From the NCBI GenBank assembly GCA_964036155.1, contig OZ038422.1:74237201-74301200 (forward strand): 64,000 nucleotides of DNA. Direction: 5' to 3'. Under the pieces are notes generated by a model that was given only the letters and a program-made list of their open reading frames with translations, ran no database searches and was not told the origin of the DNA. This DNA is from Diploscapter coronatus. Lineage: Eukaryota > Nematoda > Chromadorea > Rhabditida > Rhabditidae. Position numbers and translations under genes: made by a program. Shown here piece by piece: positions 1 to 12,300 of this stretch (within the stretch, counting starts at the first letter, position 1; the number at the start of each line of letters is the position of its first letter).

Positions 1-122
1 ACAAAACTCAATCTCACCAAGCCTGACATCAATGATTAAACCGAAATAAATTATTGTGCAACACACTTTAACCAATAATGCAAACAAAAAGTAACGCTAT
101 TATATTTTGACAAAAGCCATAC

Positions 123-388
123 CGTTAGATGCTGAAATAGCCACGTCCTCAAAATATTCGTGGCCGGCTTTGGGAAGATGCCCCGCTTCTTCGAGTTCCC
201 ACTCCCTCCCTTCCCATTCGACGACCCATTTTTGATGGGTCTTCCTTCGGATGGGTCAGGTTGTGGGTCAGGTGGAGCGACGGAGCCATACTGATGATGG
301 TAGCCTTGCTGCAGGTCCTCCTGCATGTGGTAGATCTGGTGATCGTAACCATCGTTGATGGGACAGTCCATGATGAGATGGGACTGAT
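123..388 (-). other. unc-62 exon encoding the first third of the homeodomain
   Basis: This is the last unc-62 exon in the window. The acceptor is ATCATCAG at 389-396 and the donor is ACG|GTATGG at 122/123. It encodes an acidic/Gly-rich lead-in and then the N-terminal arm and helix 1 of the TALE homeodomain, ending exactly after QHLT. In C. elegans unc-62 this part of the homeodomain is known to come from alternative exons. No second version is visible between 389 and 1037, so any alternative would have to lie left of position 1. Confidence 0.8.
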
Positions 389-3300
389 CTGATGATATAA
401 TGGTGTCAGATGGTAATGCGAAGGGCAGATTGGGTAGGTGGATGGAGGACGACGGGAGGATGGCCAAAGGATGGTAGTTGTTTATGGTAGACGGGTGGTG
501 CAGATGGGACATACACAAGAGGCCTGGAGAATCGACATAAATTGACATTGAAGCTTGAATTGTTGGAGTTAGGTTGCGATTTCTGACGCCGACAACTATT
601 CAGTGTCAGAGTCAAAAATCGCATCCTTAGGTTAAAGCATGCCTTAATTCACATTCTCTAAACAACCGCGCTCAGCTACAGGAGATGGCGAAAGTAGTCG
701 CAAATAGAAGATCTAGAATAGAAGCATCCAAACAGACAAACTGATACACAAATGAAGACCAGGCGGTAGTCCCTTCAGAAGTGTCACTTGCAGGCTCTCG
801 AAGAAGCATTCATCCAAATAAGTCATTATCGCCCTGTGTTAATGCTAAACGGGAAAAGTAATTATCTCCGTGATTCAGCAGACTCAGTTCTATTATAAGG
901 AGAAGATAGGGAAGGCCCAAGTCCCAGGAAGTATACCATAGGGGTAGCACATAGGTCAAGATAGGGCTGTTCTAGCAAAAAATCTGGAACAGCCCGAATA
1001 AGGTTAGGAGAAGTTCTAGAAGTGCGAAAATTCCAACCTGCATCGGAGACGGAGTCGTTGTGTTGGTTGCCGGGGGTGTCGCCGGATAGCGGTGTCGAGT
1101 CATGCCGTAGTCCTCCTGCGGAGGAACTGAAATGGAATTTTTGTTTTAGAGGGAATTTTTGATGTCCCAGAAATCTTCGACGCTGATATTCAACGAAATT
1201 TCCTATCACATGTTTCTGCCCATACCTCGCAGATGGACTACTGACGGCTGCCAAAGGAAGGGTCTGTGGAGCCCCAGCCGTCGTGGGTGCCCCGCCCATG
1301 GCTAAAGGGTGGTCCTGCGGTTGTTGTTGGCTATGGGGGTGATTTGATGACGTATTGCCAGGATGCGCGTAGCCCATCGAGGTGCCCTGAAATTATGATA
1401 TCATCATCATTTTTCTGTTCCAATTACGTTGATGTCTGATTTTCTTCCAGAAATTTGATACTCTGAACATTTCTGGATTTCGCTAAAGTAGAATTTCTTC
1501 AAATTTGCTTTGTAATTGATAGTTGCGCTTGAATGCCATTTGGGTGAGTAAACGTTTATTTTCGCCTGCAGAAGAGGACCCATTTTGATGGGTCTTTAGG
1601 GTTGGTTAATGAGCCTTGGGCAAATCACCGTTCAATTGAAACGAATGTCAAGTCTCTACAGCCGCATGCATGACCTTAGAAACTGGGCGCGGTTCGCGTT
1701 TTCGCGTATCAAAGAAAATCTCGTTCTACTTTTGTTTTCTTTTCGAAAAAAATATTTTCAAGATTATCTCGTATTCTGCAAAAGTCCCCAAGGCTCAAAT
1801 TTTCATTTGATCGAACACACTGCCGCTAGGCTATTTACCCGGGGAAACGAGGAACCCCAAATTGTCTGACCTAAAGTCAATTGGCTCTTTGGGGAGAGAA
1901 AGAGAAATAGCGAGGGAAAACTAGAGATCTAGGGGGAGCGCAGAGTCATCCCAGCGCGATTTCCCTAAAAGGCACTTTAGAGGATTGCAATCCCATGCCT
2001 TTACTTGGGATTTCATCATTATCCTCGTGCTATTCCAAACAATGATGAGGGATAGGTAAAGACGATAACAATATCTGGGATATATTTTTCCTCTGTAGAT
2101 TTTACAATGTTAAAGAATAGGACCTGAAAAATGTCTGAGATATTTTTTTTAAATTTTAGCTATTCGTAATCAATATCAATCTGATTGTCAGATTTTGGAG
2201 TTCCACTTCCAATCTTCGCTTTGCAACAGGCGGTTTGAAGGAATTGTGGTATCTTTCCTTTTCTTCCTTCCCTCTCCAATTCCTATTATCTCAATTTTTC
2301 TTCTTCTCTAAACAATTACACTTCACTTCGGAATCCGAAACGTTTTAAAATGATCAAACGCTTTTCCCCCAAGTTTCTCTCAATTAGTGGCACCTGCTCT
2401 ATCACTATGATACGCATTCTTTGGTCTATATAATTAAGCGTAGGAATTCAACCAAAAATTTATATGGCGCACATTTTGCCGAATAACAGAAATTTCCAAA
2501 TTTCGCCCCAATCTGACAGCCCATAAATCTTGCAGGCGCAGAAAGATGGTCCTCCCTCTCCCAGACTTTCGGAAAACAGATGTTTTAATTCGGCGACAAG
2601 CGGCAAAACGCGTTGAACAAAGCGTAATTTAGATTCCCCGAACCTGATTTTGGCGGGAAAATTTTAAAATTCGAAATTCTTTACCTCCATGGGATGGCCT
2701 AGGGAAGCATCCGGATGGTGAGACATGGCTTGAGGCTCGTAGGGGGTTTGGAAGTGACCGAAGCTGAAAATATGCCAATTTTAAAAGAGCACTGGATGAA
2801 ATGAAGATAGTCTAGAAAAGTAGTAATGGCAAATGTGATACGACGTAACGGTATTGAGAAAGATAAATAATAGCTTACATAATTCCGTATATTATTGCAT
2901 TATACTTGTTAGAATAGCCTGAAGTGCTTACCTCATTGGTGTGTTGATTGGGGGCGAATTCGAGTGGACAGTGTTGGTGGATGGAGACATTGGCGGTTGA
3001 GAGGACGAGGCTCTTTCTTCTTGCACGATGTCCATAGGCATCTTTCCCTTCAAACAGGTCACGTACCGATTGCAGAAATTGTCGCACAATTCATGGACCT
3101 AAAATATTTTCTTTCATCAAGTTTGTCCTAAAATGCTCCAATTTTTCCATTTTCTTGTCAATCTTAACATTTCACCAAAACACCAAATTCAGCCTTAAAA
3201 CGTGCCTTCAGATCAAAATTAACCCCCATTTTTCCCCGATTCAAAAGATTGCGTGGGTTTTTTGCGGTATTTCTGTGAGAGGGATTCGTGCATCTCATTA

Positions 3301-6300
3301 ACTACACAATACGATGGTTGATTGGTTGATTCAGCAGACAAATTCAATTCCATCGAATTCCCTATTGACACCCGACTTGAGGCGTCCCGCTGTGAGGCAG
3401 CACTACGGGTCCAAGGCGCAGTCGAAAAGACGAAAGACATAGGCGTTCTCCCCCGTACCAGATGAACAGTCGCTCATGAACGTCGAGGGTATCACGCTGT
3501 GTGATTTTCTTTCGATCATTTTTCCGACCAAAAACAACTACGCATTAAAGAAGCCATTGCGCAAAAATACTGTATCTTGCGCTTTTAAGCCAAAAAGAAA
3601 AAATTACATTGTCTTCGAAAATATAGCAATCCTCAAACTCCCACTGCATTATGAAATATCCTAGAAAATATAGCAAGTTTAGAGACGTTTAGAACGTCCA
3701 AAGTTTAGCAAATATTATGATGAAACTATAATAGTGAACCGTGTGTAGTAAATAATAAGCTAAGGGGAGACGGCTAATTCGTTATCTAAAAACCCTCAAA
3801 AAATCGCTCGGCCGACCCGGGCGAGCATTTTTATTTTAAGGCGAAAATTTTGGCTTTTGATAAGGGGTGATAATAAAATGTTTTATTAGAACGACGAGCG
3901 CGTTCCTTAGTGGGCTTAAATTTGATAAAAATGGCTGGCAAAAGGCAAAAAACACCGCTGAGAGTCGCTGCATTCAAGACCGACAAAAAGGGGAGAATCG
4001 ATCGAATCAATAGAATCAAAATTCACTTTCTAGTTACACTTTCGGAAAGAAATTTGAGCACTTTTGAGGCGAAACTTGGAAAATCTAGGAATAATTAATC
4101 GAATTATAAAAGCTCAACTTTCATAAATTCTCTAATCTTATATTTTGTTCGGTTTTTGACTATTGCCGGGTTGCTGCATAAGTTTTGATACACTTCTAAA
4201 AATGCTCAATGTTCTTAGGGATGATAAATCCGGTTGGAATTTTCGGCCTTAGCTAAGTACTAAGACATGTTTTTATTCCATATAATCTTTGATTTCGCTG
4301 CTTTACAGAAAACGCATAATGACATACATGAGATGGATATTTTTCACAATGCATAAAAAATTCGACCTGGAGTCAACGAAATGAAACTTCGTGCAAATTT
4401 AATATGGTTTGGAAGATATATTTAAGTACTTTACAGAAGCATAAAATTTTGGCTTCATATGCAGACATACAAATTAACACCGGAAAACTCGACCGGATTT
4501 ATTAGACATTAGGAAACTTAGCATTTTCAAAAAGTGTATCAAGACTTATGCAGCAACCCAATACATTTATTACTGCTTACTATTTTGATTGACAATTAAT
4601 ATGCCTACCTTTTCCAACTCCAATAGATGAAATCTTAGCATCTGGATGGTTTGAAGCATAATTGAATCCAACTCTCGGTTGGGAACATAATTCACAGGGT
4701 CGTTCTGACGCTAAACGCATTGAATTTGATTTTTTATTGCGTTTTGAAATAACCTACCTGTTTGATGAAATCATTGAGATCATCCTTGAAAGAGGCTGAA
4801 GAGCAAACGTCATTTACCGCTCCTTCCCTTGAAGCGTCTCTGGGCGTTGACGTTGCTAGTTCGCACTTCTCGAAAAGAACCACTAGCAAGGGATATAGAG
4901 GGTGACTGGAAACGTAAAATTATGTAAAAAGTACTTAATTTAATCGATAGGATTTTTTCTATCAAATTGAAATCACGTTATACTCCAAAAGAATAGGCTC
5001 TCTACCAACTGAGCTACGAGAACAGGGGAAATGTACCTGTAAATGGCCTCCTTGTCTCGATCGCGCTTCATCGGGTCGTCCACGGAGTGCATCATCGAGT
5101 TGGTGGCTGAGGGAACGGACGAGTACATAGGGGTGTAGAAATTGTCCGCTCCAAATCCGCCGACGCCTGCGCCCGCACCCGAGTGCGGCAATGAGTCGCT
5201 CCCAGGCGGACCATAGCCGTCGCCGTACTGAAATTTTAGCATTATTTACTTAAACTTATTGATTTTAGGTTTTTTTATATCTGCTTCATGATTTCATCCT
5301 TTTAAAACTATGATGACATTAACATACGATGTCATTGAAGTATCGATCTTTAGTAGTTTTTATAGCCACTGCATGATTTTTTCTGAAATAGGAATCCAGA
5401 GTCTCAGCAATTTTCGACTTTTCTTTCGTATATCCTAAAAATGAGCGCTGTTTCTTCCCGCCTTGCTGCGAATCTAGGGCCAATAGGAAAAGAGCTGGAT
5501 TTGCGTTAGCCCGTTAAGGCAGTGCGGCGGGGGGATTTAATGACTCTGTCTATAGCCCCGAAAGGAATATGGTATTCGTTCTGAGGGGCGAATATGGTGA
5601 AATTTAAAAATTTGCCAGAGAATTGTCATTTTTGGGAATTCTTTTCGAGAATTTCCGAGAGAAGCTTTCTCTAGTCTCACGGATTGAACCACGGTGATTT
5701 ATTATCGTTGCAATTTGCGAGAGATGGGCGACTTATATAGTAGAGCCCAGAGAGACGGAATTAGAGAAAGAGCCTTGTTTAGAGAAATGGAAAAGAAGTT
5801 AATTGATTATTCATTTACTTTTCCGCCGACGTTAACCAATTGAGAACAAAGTGAGTCGTACACAAACGGAATATCTCTAGCGCTCCAAATTGAAATGAAA
5901 TTTTCAATTTGTTTTGAGTTACTATTCTTCAACGTGTAGTTAGACATTCTAAGATCTCTAAAGTGGAGTACTGTATAAATCTGTGTTCGAATTACTATGC
6001 TTCAATATATGGTTAGATATTCTTCAAGATCTCTCAGTTTCTCCCTTGTAAGGTGGAGAAAATCGATACGAAATGGGAAATTAGAGAGAAGGCAGGCGAA
6101 GGGAAGCGATATCGAGGCACGGAAGATTGATGACTTCGGACCGAAAGATGCAGAAATACGGACGAGAGACGCAGCGCAAAAATCCCCCTAGGCGCTAGGA
6201 TATTTCCTAGACTCAGCAAGGGGAACTAGCATCTAAGAGGATCAAGTAGCTCGAGCTAGGAACAAATCCCAGAAAGGCGAAAATAGAATCCCAAAAATGC

Positions 6301-9300
6301 CAAACTTTATCATTTTACTCGAAATTTCCTAGCTCAATCTCCAAAATTAAGTGAAACACTGAACGATTTTTAAATAAAACATGAAAAGGACTCAGGACGC
6401 CTCAAGCTACTACATTAAGTTCGAATTGTCACCTTCTCGGTGGAATTTTCATTGAATTGCTAGTATCAATGTCAAAGCGTCGAAAGTCGTATCTTGATAC
6501 GGTCTCTTGTGTAAGGTCATAAATCGAGAATTCTCCCTGTAAAAAACCCCAAGAATCAGAGAATTTGTCAACGGAAACGCTGCAGCGGCGGCGACGGCAA
6601 AAAGTGATCAATCGCGACGAGTCCGAACCTGTGTCTTCTTCATCAAAAGATAGGCACTGATTGTCCGTGAGTGAGTGATGAGATCAGACATGCTGCCCAC
6701 TTTGTGTCATGACAAGACACATAATAAATGAGAATTAACTGCGAGTGACAACCCACGAGAAATTAATTGACACTTCTTCTCACACTCTGCCAATATAAAT
6801 TTTCGCAGCTAGATGAATAATTGACAGACGCATTATCGATTTCTCGCTAGCCGTCAACCTTAAAATCGACTTGACAAACTCGAAGAACTCCGAAGTTCGA
6901 CGAATTTGGTATCAAATCGTAGAAAGGAACGTGGCGAATAAAACGGTACTGAATTTGGAAGATTTCAAATATTGAACAGGTAAGTTATCTGACCTCGAAA
7001 ATCCGATATCCATATGAAATTACCGGATTTAGCGTCTGAATTCGCACACTAGGTTGCTCACAGAGACTAAGCGTTGAAGGGGAATATAAAAGAGATAGAG
7101 GACGAGGAGCTCGCAGGGGCTATTAACAGAGCATCAAAGTTATGGGCCAGTCATTGACAATCGAAACGCGAAATAGTGGGGGATTTCGAGAAATTTAGGA
7201 AAGCAGAAAATTTGAGAATTTTTAAGGGCGACGCATCAAGACAATGATCGTTAAATTCGAAGAGAGGAAGGAGAGGAACTAATAGTGATTGACTTATGAT
7301 ATGCTTTTCGGGCACTAAACCGTGTCCATAGGCTTTTTCTCCACATCTTGTCACACATATCAAATTGATTGCTGCGTAAATCATCGAAAATGTCCCGGAC
7401 GTGTCAGTATTTATAAACCTCAGACAAATTTTTACCCTTTGCGACATCAAACCGACGTCAGAGCGCCTTCAGAATCGCGACGACGATGTCAAGTGTCGAC
7501 GTTCACAGCTTCAGAATCCTAATGACGACAAAGTATTTTGATTCGAATATCGAGTTTCGCATCACGAGTGCAAAGAAAGTAGAAATCGAGAAGCGTGATA
7601 ATTTGCGTCAAATGCGTTTGAAATGCGACACTCTTGTATTTTGGGGTTTAGGATAATTAGTAATGACGATAAACTATATCAGAGTGAGGTTCGAGATTTA
7701 CGTCTACAAGAGGGAACATGATAGAGTGTGATTGATGAGGAGGCAAAGGAGATGCAGAAAATATGAGAAGACGATAGTCAATAAACAAAAATGATTTAAC
7801 GGGGTCTCTTCAGTTAGACGATAGAGGAAAGGGGAGAGGCGTAAAATTAAGTTTGACAGCTTTCGGCCGTTTGAAGACGGGGAGAATCTTCTATCCTCCA
7901 AGTGAAAAGAGCTAGAAAATTGGCGAAATAGTGTGGGGAATAAGAAGGTTAAAGAAATCAAAGAGCCTCTCGCTCTCTGCGTCTTCGCAACAAAGATACG
8001 GCGAGCGCCGTCGAGGGCAAAGACGCCAAGCCCCGCCCACTTTTCCTTCCAACCCAATGGGAGGGAAAAGGGGCGGTGCTACCGTACGAACCCAAGGAAG
8101 CAATGGGAATTGATTTTAATAGAGGCAGGCAAAGTCACGCTCTCCCTGCCTCTAAAAAGGTTCCCCCAGTCCCTGACTGAAGTCAGTTATTGGAGAAAAT
8201 TACCCACCACCGCCCTCTCCCTCTGGAAGAGAAAGATCATTATCGATCGATTGTTGTTAAATATAAATGGAAAGATTACTTTCCTCTTAGATCTAGGCGA
8301 CCAACTTGTGGGAAACAGATATCCCCGAAATTTGTACACTTCGAACATTGATAGATTAGGGCATTATCCTTGCCCAGATATCGTCGTGTATCTTGCCCCT
8401 CGCACGTTCTCGGAGATTGAAATATGACTTCAGTCAGAGACTATAGATTTGGGAGATAGCAAAAAATGCAGAGAACGAGAGATTTAGAGATAGTGAAGAG
8501 AAGAAAAGAAGCAGATTTTCGCACACCAGCAACAAATTATAATCTTGACGGCGTAAAAGTGATGCATCTTGCAGAATTGATGACCTGACATCGGGCCGGA
8601 AAAAATTGACGACCAGAAGATGTTGCGCTAAATTTATGATGACACGCGGGAATCATCGTCGATCATTTCCGTGAGGGCGACTTTGCCGATTTTTAAAATT
8701 TCACCCCCGCCCCTTTCGAAAAGGCCATTTGTCAAAGCAGAAATTAACCTAGATTTGCATGTAGCAGAGAAAGAAACATCCATCACAGGAAAATTGCAAC
8801 GGATTCGAAAATTCGTCGGCATAATTAGCGAAATGTTAATTTGGACTGGACGTTTTGAGATTTTGAGGAAAATCATGAAGCAGATAGTGGTATTTTTTTT
8901 TAAATAGAAATGAAGTTGATCTTCATGTAAAAATGTAGAAATGTAGTAATTTTAAGCTGAAAATATAACTCTTTTGCAGCTCCTAGACGAATCTTAAATT
9001 AAGACGGCATAATTTATTCAAAACTAAATGAAGTTGAGTTTTTTCTCTACATTTTATAATGAACCTAATTTTAAAATATCCAAATTTCTTCAACTTTCAA
9101 TGAAGATTAGTTTTTTTACTAATTACGTACGCTGCTCAAATCGGTGACGTCGGGCTTTTCTAGCTTGATTAGGTCGGGATTGACCTGGTTGTGGGAGGGC
9201 GGGAACAGCGCCTGAGTCGGACCTGAGCCGTTTGAACCAAAGCCCGCACTCCACATAGATGGGTCAGAAGGTGCGGGGCCCGTCCAGATCTGGGACTCCG

Positions 9301-9304
9301 ACAT
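123..9304 (-). CDS. unc-62: Meis/Homothorax-class TALE homeodomain transcription factor, 5' part (runs off left edge)
   Basis: Nuclear cofactor of Pbx/Exd and Hox proteins. Nine coding exons: 9304-9131, 5227-5037, 4905-4758, 4704-4609, 3098-2932, 2763-2685, 1386-1226, 1126-1038 and 388-123. Phases agree at every junction, giving 457 codons with no stop. The start is the ATG just after a TTTCAG acceptor at 9305. Residues about 1-122 are Gly/Ser/Pro-rich. About 123-230 form the Meis (PKNOX/MEIS N-terminal) domain, with [30 protein letters not shown] and [21 protein letters not shown], the Pbx-binding surface. A low-complexity linker follows. The last 23 residues start the homeodomain (KKRGIFPK ... 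WLFQHLT) and stop at a donor, so the TALE loop, recognition helix and NWFINARR motif lie beyond position 1. Introns 1 (3.9 kb) and 4 (1.5 kb) are large for this window. Family assignment is very secure; an upstream alternative promoter is possible but not seen. Confidence 0.93.
4163..4561. mobile_element. Foldback / MITE-like element, mariner-type ends, in unc-62 intron 4
   Basis: The ends are inverted copies: GGTTGCTGCATAAG at 4169-4182, and its complement at the right end (to about 4557). The arms continue to match through TTGATACACTT, AATGCT and ATAAATCCGG for roughly 90 nt. The element is about 399 nt and is flanked on both sides by TA (4161-4162 and 4562-4563), the target duplication of Tc1/mariner elements. 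No transposase frame is present, so it is a non-autonomous copy. The left end carries about 3 extra bases near its tip. Confidence 0.75.
4990..5030 (-). pseudogene. tRNA 5'-half-like fragment (box A and D-arm) in unc-62 intron 2
   Basis: Read on the minus strand, 7 nt of acceptor-like sequence is followed by TAGCTCAGTTGGTAGAG, a textbook tRNA D-arm and internal box A. The following 60 nt have no clean anticodon stem, no GGTTCGA box B and no pairing 3' acceptor strand, so this is not an intact tRNA gene. It starts only about 10 nt inside the intron. Confidence 0.55.
5228..9130. other. unc-62 intron 1, 3.9 kb, no supported gene
   Basis: No coding exon with credible splice sites was found. It contains a 9-bp hairpin, AGAGGCAGG at 8121-8129 pairing with 8145-8153, and a 17-nt inverted repeat at 8169-8185 and 8425-8441. 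GC-rich segments near 8025-8085 stand out from the AT-rich background. Large first introns of developmental regulators commonly hold enhancers; that reading is inference only. Confidence 0.5.
8169..8441. repeat. 17-nt inverted repeat pair spanning 273 nt
   Basis: The left arm GTCCCTGACTGAAGTCA (8169-8185) is inverted at 8425-8441 with one mismatch. The arms themselves are nearly palindromic (TGACT..AGTCA). The segment between them has no transposase and no clear target duplication. Confidence 0.5.
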
Positions 9305-12300
9305 CTGAAATGTTAGAATTTAATTTGGAAATATACGAAATAAATTGTGAAATTAAATTAATCGATTGAAAATGCGATTTCTTGTAGAGAAGAACCTAGT
9401 TTTAAATATCTGAAGCTTGTTATGCATTTGAATAAATCGAGATGAAATTCAAAATGTTAAGCAATTTTGATCTATAACATTAACAATGGGTTGAAACTAA
9501 TAGCGAACGTAAATAAGTCGATAGAAGTCTATTAGGTTAAATTTTGAAATAAATGACGAGAAAATCCAAGTTTTTAGATATGATGAGGCTGAATTTAAAA
9601 GGTTCTCATTAAAAGATGATAAATTTTAAAAGAAAGTTCTCCAATGACATTTTGAATGGTTCAGGTGAAATTCGAGTGAAAACTCGAATAAAATAGAAAA
9701 TGTGTGCCATTTGTTAGATAAGGAGATCTTTCGCATCGATAGGCCCTCGGTCCGATGAAATTCAGGACCATTTTAAAGTGACTCTGCAGGACTTTTTTCT
9801 TCAATTTTCTCCTGGGCTTATCGTCAGTCATTATCCGCTTTTTCTACAGGTAAAAACTCGCACCGGCCGCTCTTTACGGCACTTTTATCAGCGCAATTTT
9901 TATCAGCGGAAAGTTCCAGGGTCCCTCTCTAAAAGTAACTCCCACATTTCGCTTGCCCCTTTCGGCTATCCCTTATCAGTCATGCTCAGAAAAATGGTTG
10001 AGAAACCAGAAATCTCAAAAGTTAAACACCATAACACATTCTACAGAAAAAGGTAATAAAACTCGAAGAAAGTTGCAAAGCTAATGGCTCCTCCTGACAA
10101 TAGGAGATCCTGATATGGTATTATTATCACTAGAGCTTCTAGTCAGGGAAATGAAAGAATTTGAACACCGGCTGAAATATTTTGTCGAAATGAGCAATTT
10201 AATGACGAAATTACGGTAGTCAATCTAAAATAAACATCGTGCAAATCGTCGTGTGCGCGAATGGAGCTAGAGAGAAAAAAATGAGAGAATACAGAGAAAA
10301 GCGAGATAGAGAGACATTGTGAGAGAATAAGAGAATACAAATTCATTGGACCGGAAGTAGATGGGGAGTGTGCGCAAAATTCGCCCACTTTGCGTAAATA
10401 TTTTTCCTATTTTGGAAGAGTTACGATATATTTTATCAGTTTCTTAATTAAGATTTTTCCTAAATTTTTTGAGCACAAAAATAACCTGTCCTTGAAACAG
10501 TCGACCGAATTTTAATTTTTACCCCTAGGCGCCATTCCAGAAAAAGTTTCTTTTATCGGAAAATTTCAAAATACATCAAAAATCAGTTTTCGGTTGTAAC
10601 TCTTGAAATATAAGAATATGAGACAAGCGTGATAGTTAACGGATTAACGAAAAGATCCTGTTCATTTTTAGAATTGATCTCCTTTCATAAATAGAGAAAT
10701 AGTAAGGGAAAATAAGAGCCAGAAATTTCCTTATCAGAACTTCTCAGGGCAAAAATTGTTGTTGTCGAGACCCGTCTCGGGACAGAGATGGCAAAAAATG
10801 TCTAGGGTCATAAAATCGAAAGGGACTGATTATGTGATAAGGGAAAATAGACGCTGTGTTGCGAAAAGCTTAAATTTTCGGAGCTAATTGGTCAATTAAA
10901 TGCTTAATTACCCTTGACAATAAATAAATTGGTAATTAATCGGTCAATTATCTAAATCCCTATCGAGTTTTATATGCATTTGTATAGTAAAATATCTCCT
11001 TTCAACGCAATTATTCGCCCGAACGCTTGTAAACGCCGCACTGGACAAGCTCTTCGGAGGACTGGCTCTAACGGACAGACCGAATTTAGGCATGATTAAT
11101 GGAATGACTAGCCGCAGGTGGATTTGCAGAGACATAGAGGGATCTTGGAGATCACAGAGAAAAGATATTTCCAAAACGCGGCAAAGCGTGGATACAAGGA
11201 GATATAAAATCGGGATATTCTAAGAAACCCAAGAGAACGTTATTATTTGAAGGCTAGATATCTAAATAAATCAAATTTTATATAAACATCATAAAAATCT
11301 TGAATTCTAAATCAAATTTCGTAACTTATGAGTTTAGTCGATATAAATTTCATAGAATAAAACTTATATAAATTTCGAAAATTTGAGATCAAATAGATGC
11401 TGAGATTCGATATATCCAATTTTGCTTGAAGGGAGAAACACTTCTGAATAGGTGAATAGGGGATAGCAGTTCATTTATTCAAGATTTGAGGTGTTTTGGG
11501 AAACATCTTGCAGATTTTCGCCACTGTTTTATTATTTTCGAACAGAATATAGCGAGATTAGACAGTGGTTTCTAGCGATTTGAATTCATATATTTTAAAA
11601 TGTTATTCATTGAGCTATCTAATAAGTTCTTGTAGTTCAAAAATTAGCATACAGACATTCCTACCCAGATTATTGCTGACTGTAGATAGCGAAAATTAAA
11701 TGTTGGTTAGAAAATGCTGATTTTACAGCTATAAGGGTTTATAAAGTGATCCAAAAGATACCAAAATGATAATAGTTTTGGTATAATTAGCCATTTGATT
11801 GACTTTCCTAGGATTACGTCAGCAAGTTACCAAAATGTTGGGTAAACATCGCGGCTTGGCTTTGGGTAAGCGATACAGTTGCTCAGATTTCTGTAAATAA
11901 TCCGATCTTAATCCCAATTAATCCCATTATAGCCTGAAAATATCCCCATATAAGACTCTCAACCTTTCAATGGCATATTTATGGGTCCTTTCGAGAAAAT
12001 TACCATATGGTAAGAGATAGGCTACCAAAAATGGTATGGATATCGAAATTTGCGGCTCTTTTTGAGTACTAATCCGAAGGCTGAGGTGATACCCTATGGG
12101 GTTCCCGGGTATCGAAGAAAGGAAAAGTGTACGGCAATAAAATTAGCATATGCGGTATTTTATATTGAAATTTCGGGGAAAATTGTGGAGCCAAAATGAC
12201 ATCAAAGTAAAATCTTATTTCTAATCCTTAGATTCCAAATATTTCCTTGTATGGAGGAGTTTTTGTCTCGAATTACTCGAATAACTTCGCTTTCTGCCTT

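Noticed and set aside
7933..8427. 164-codon plus-strand frame in unc-62 intron 1
   Set aside because: Overlaps equally open frames on both strands in a GC-richer patch; no conserved motif; contains the inverted repeat at 8169-8441.
11750..12110. Possible shared repeat with 26480-26700 (TACCAAAATGG / GGTACCATT motifs)
   Set aside because: Only short words match; no extended alignment could be made by eye.
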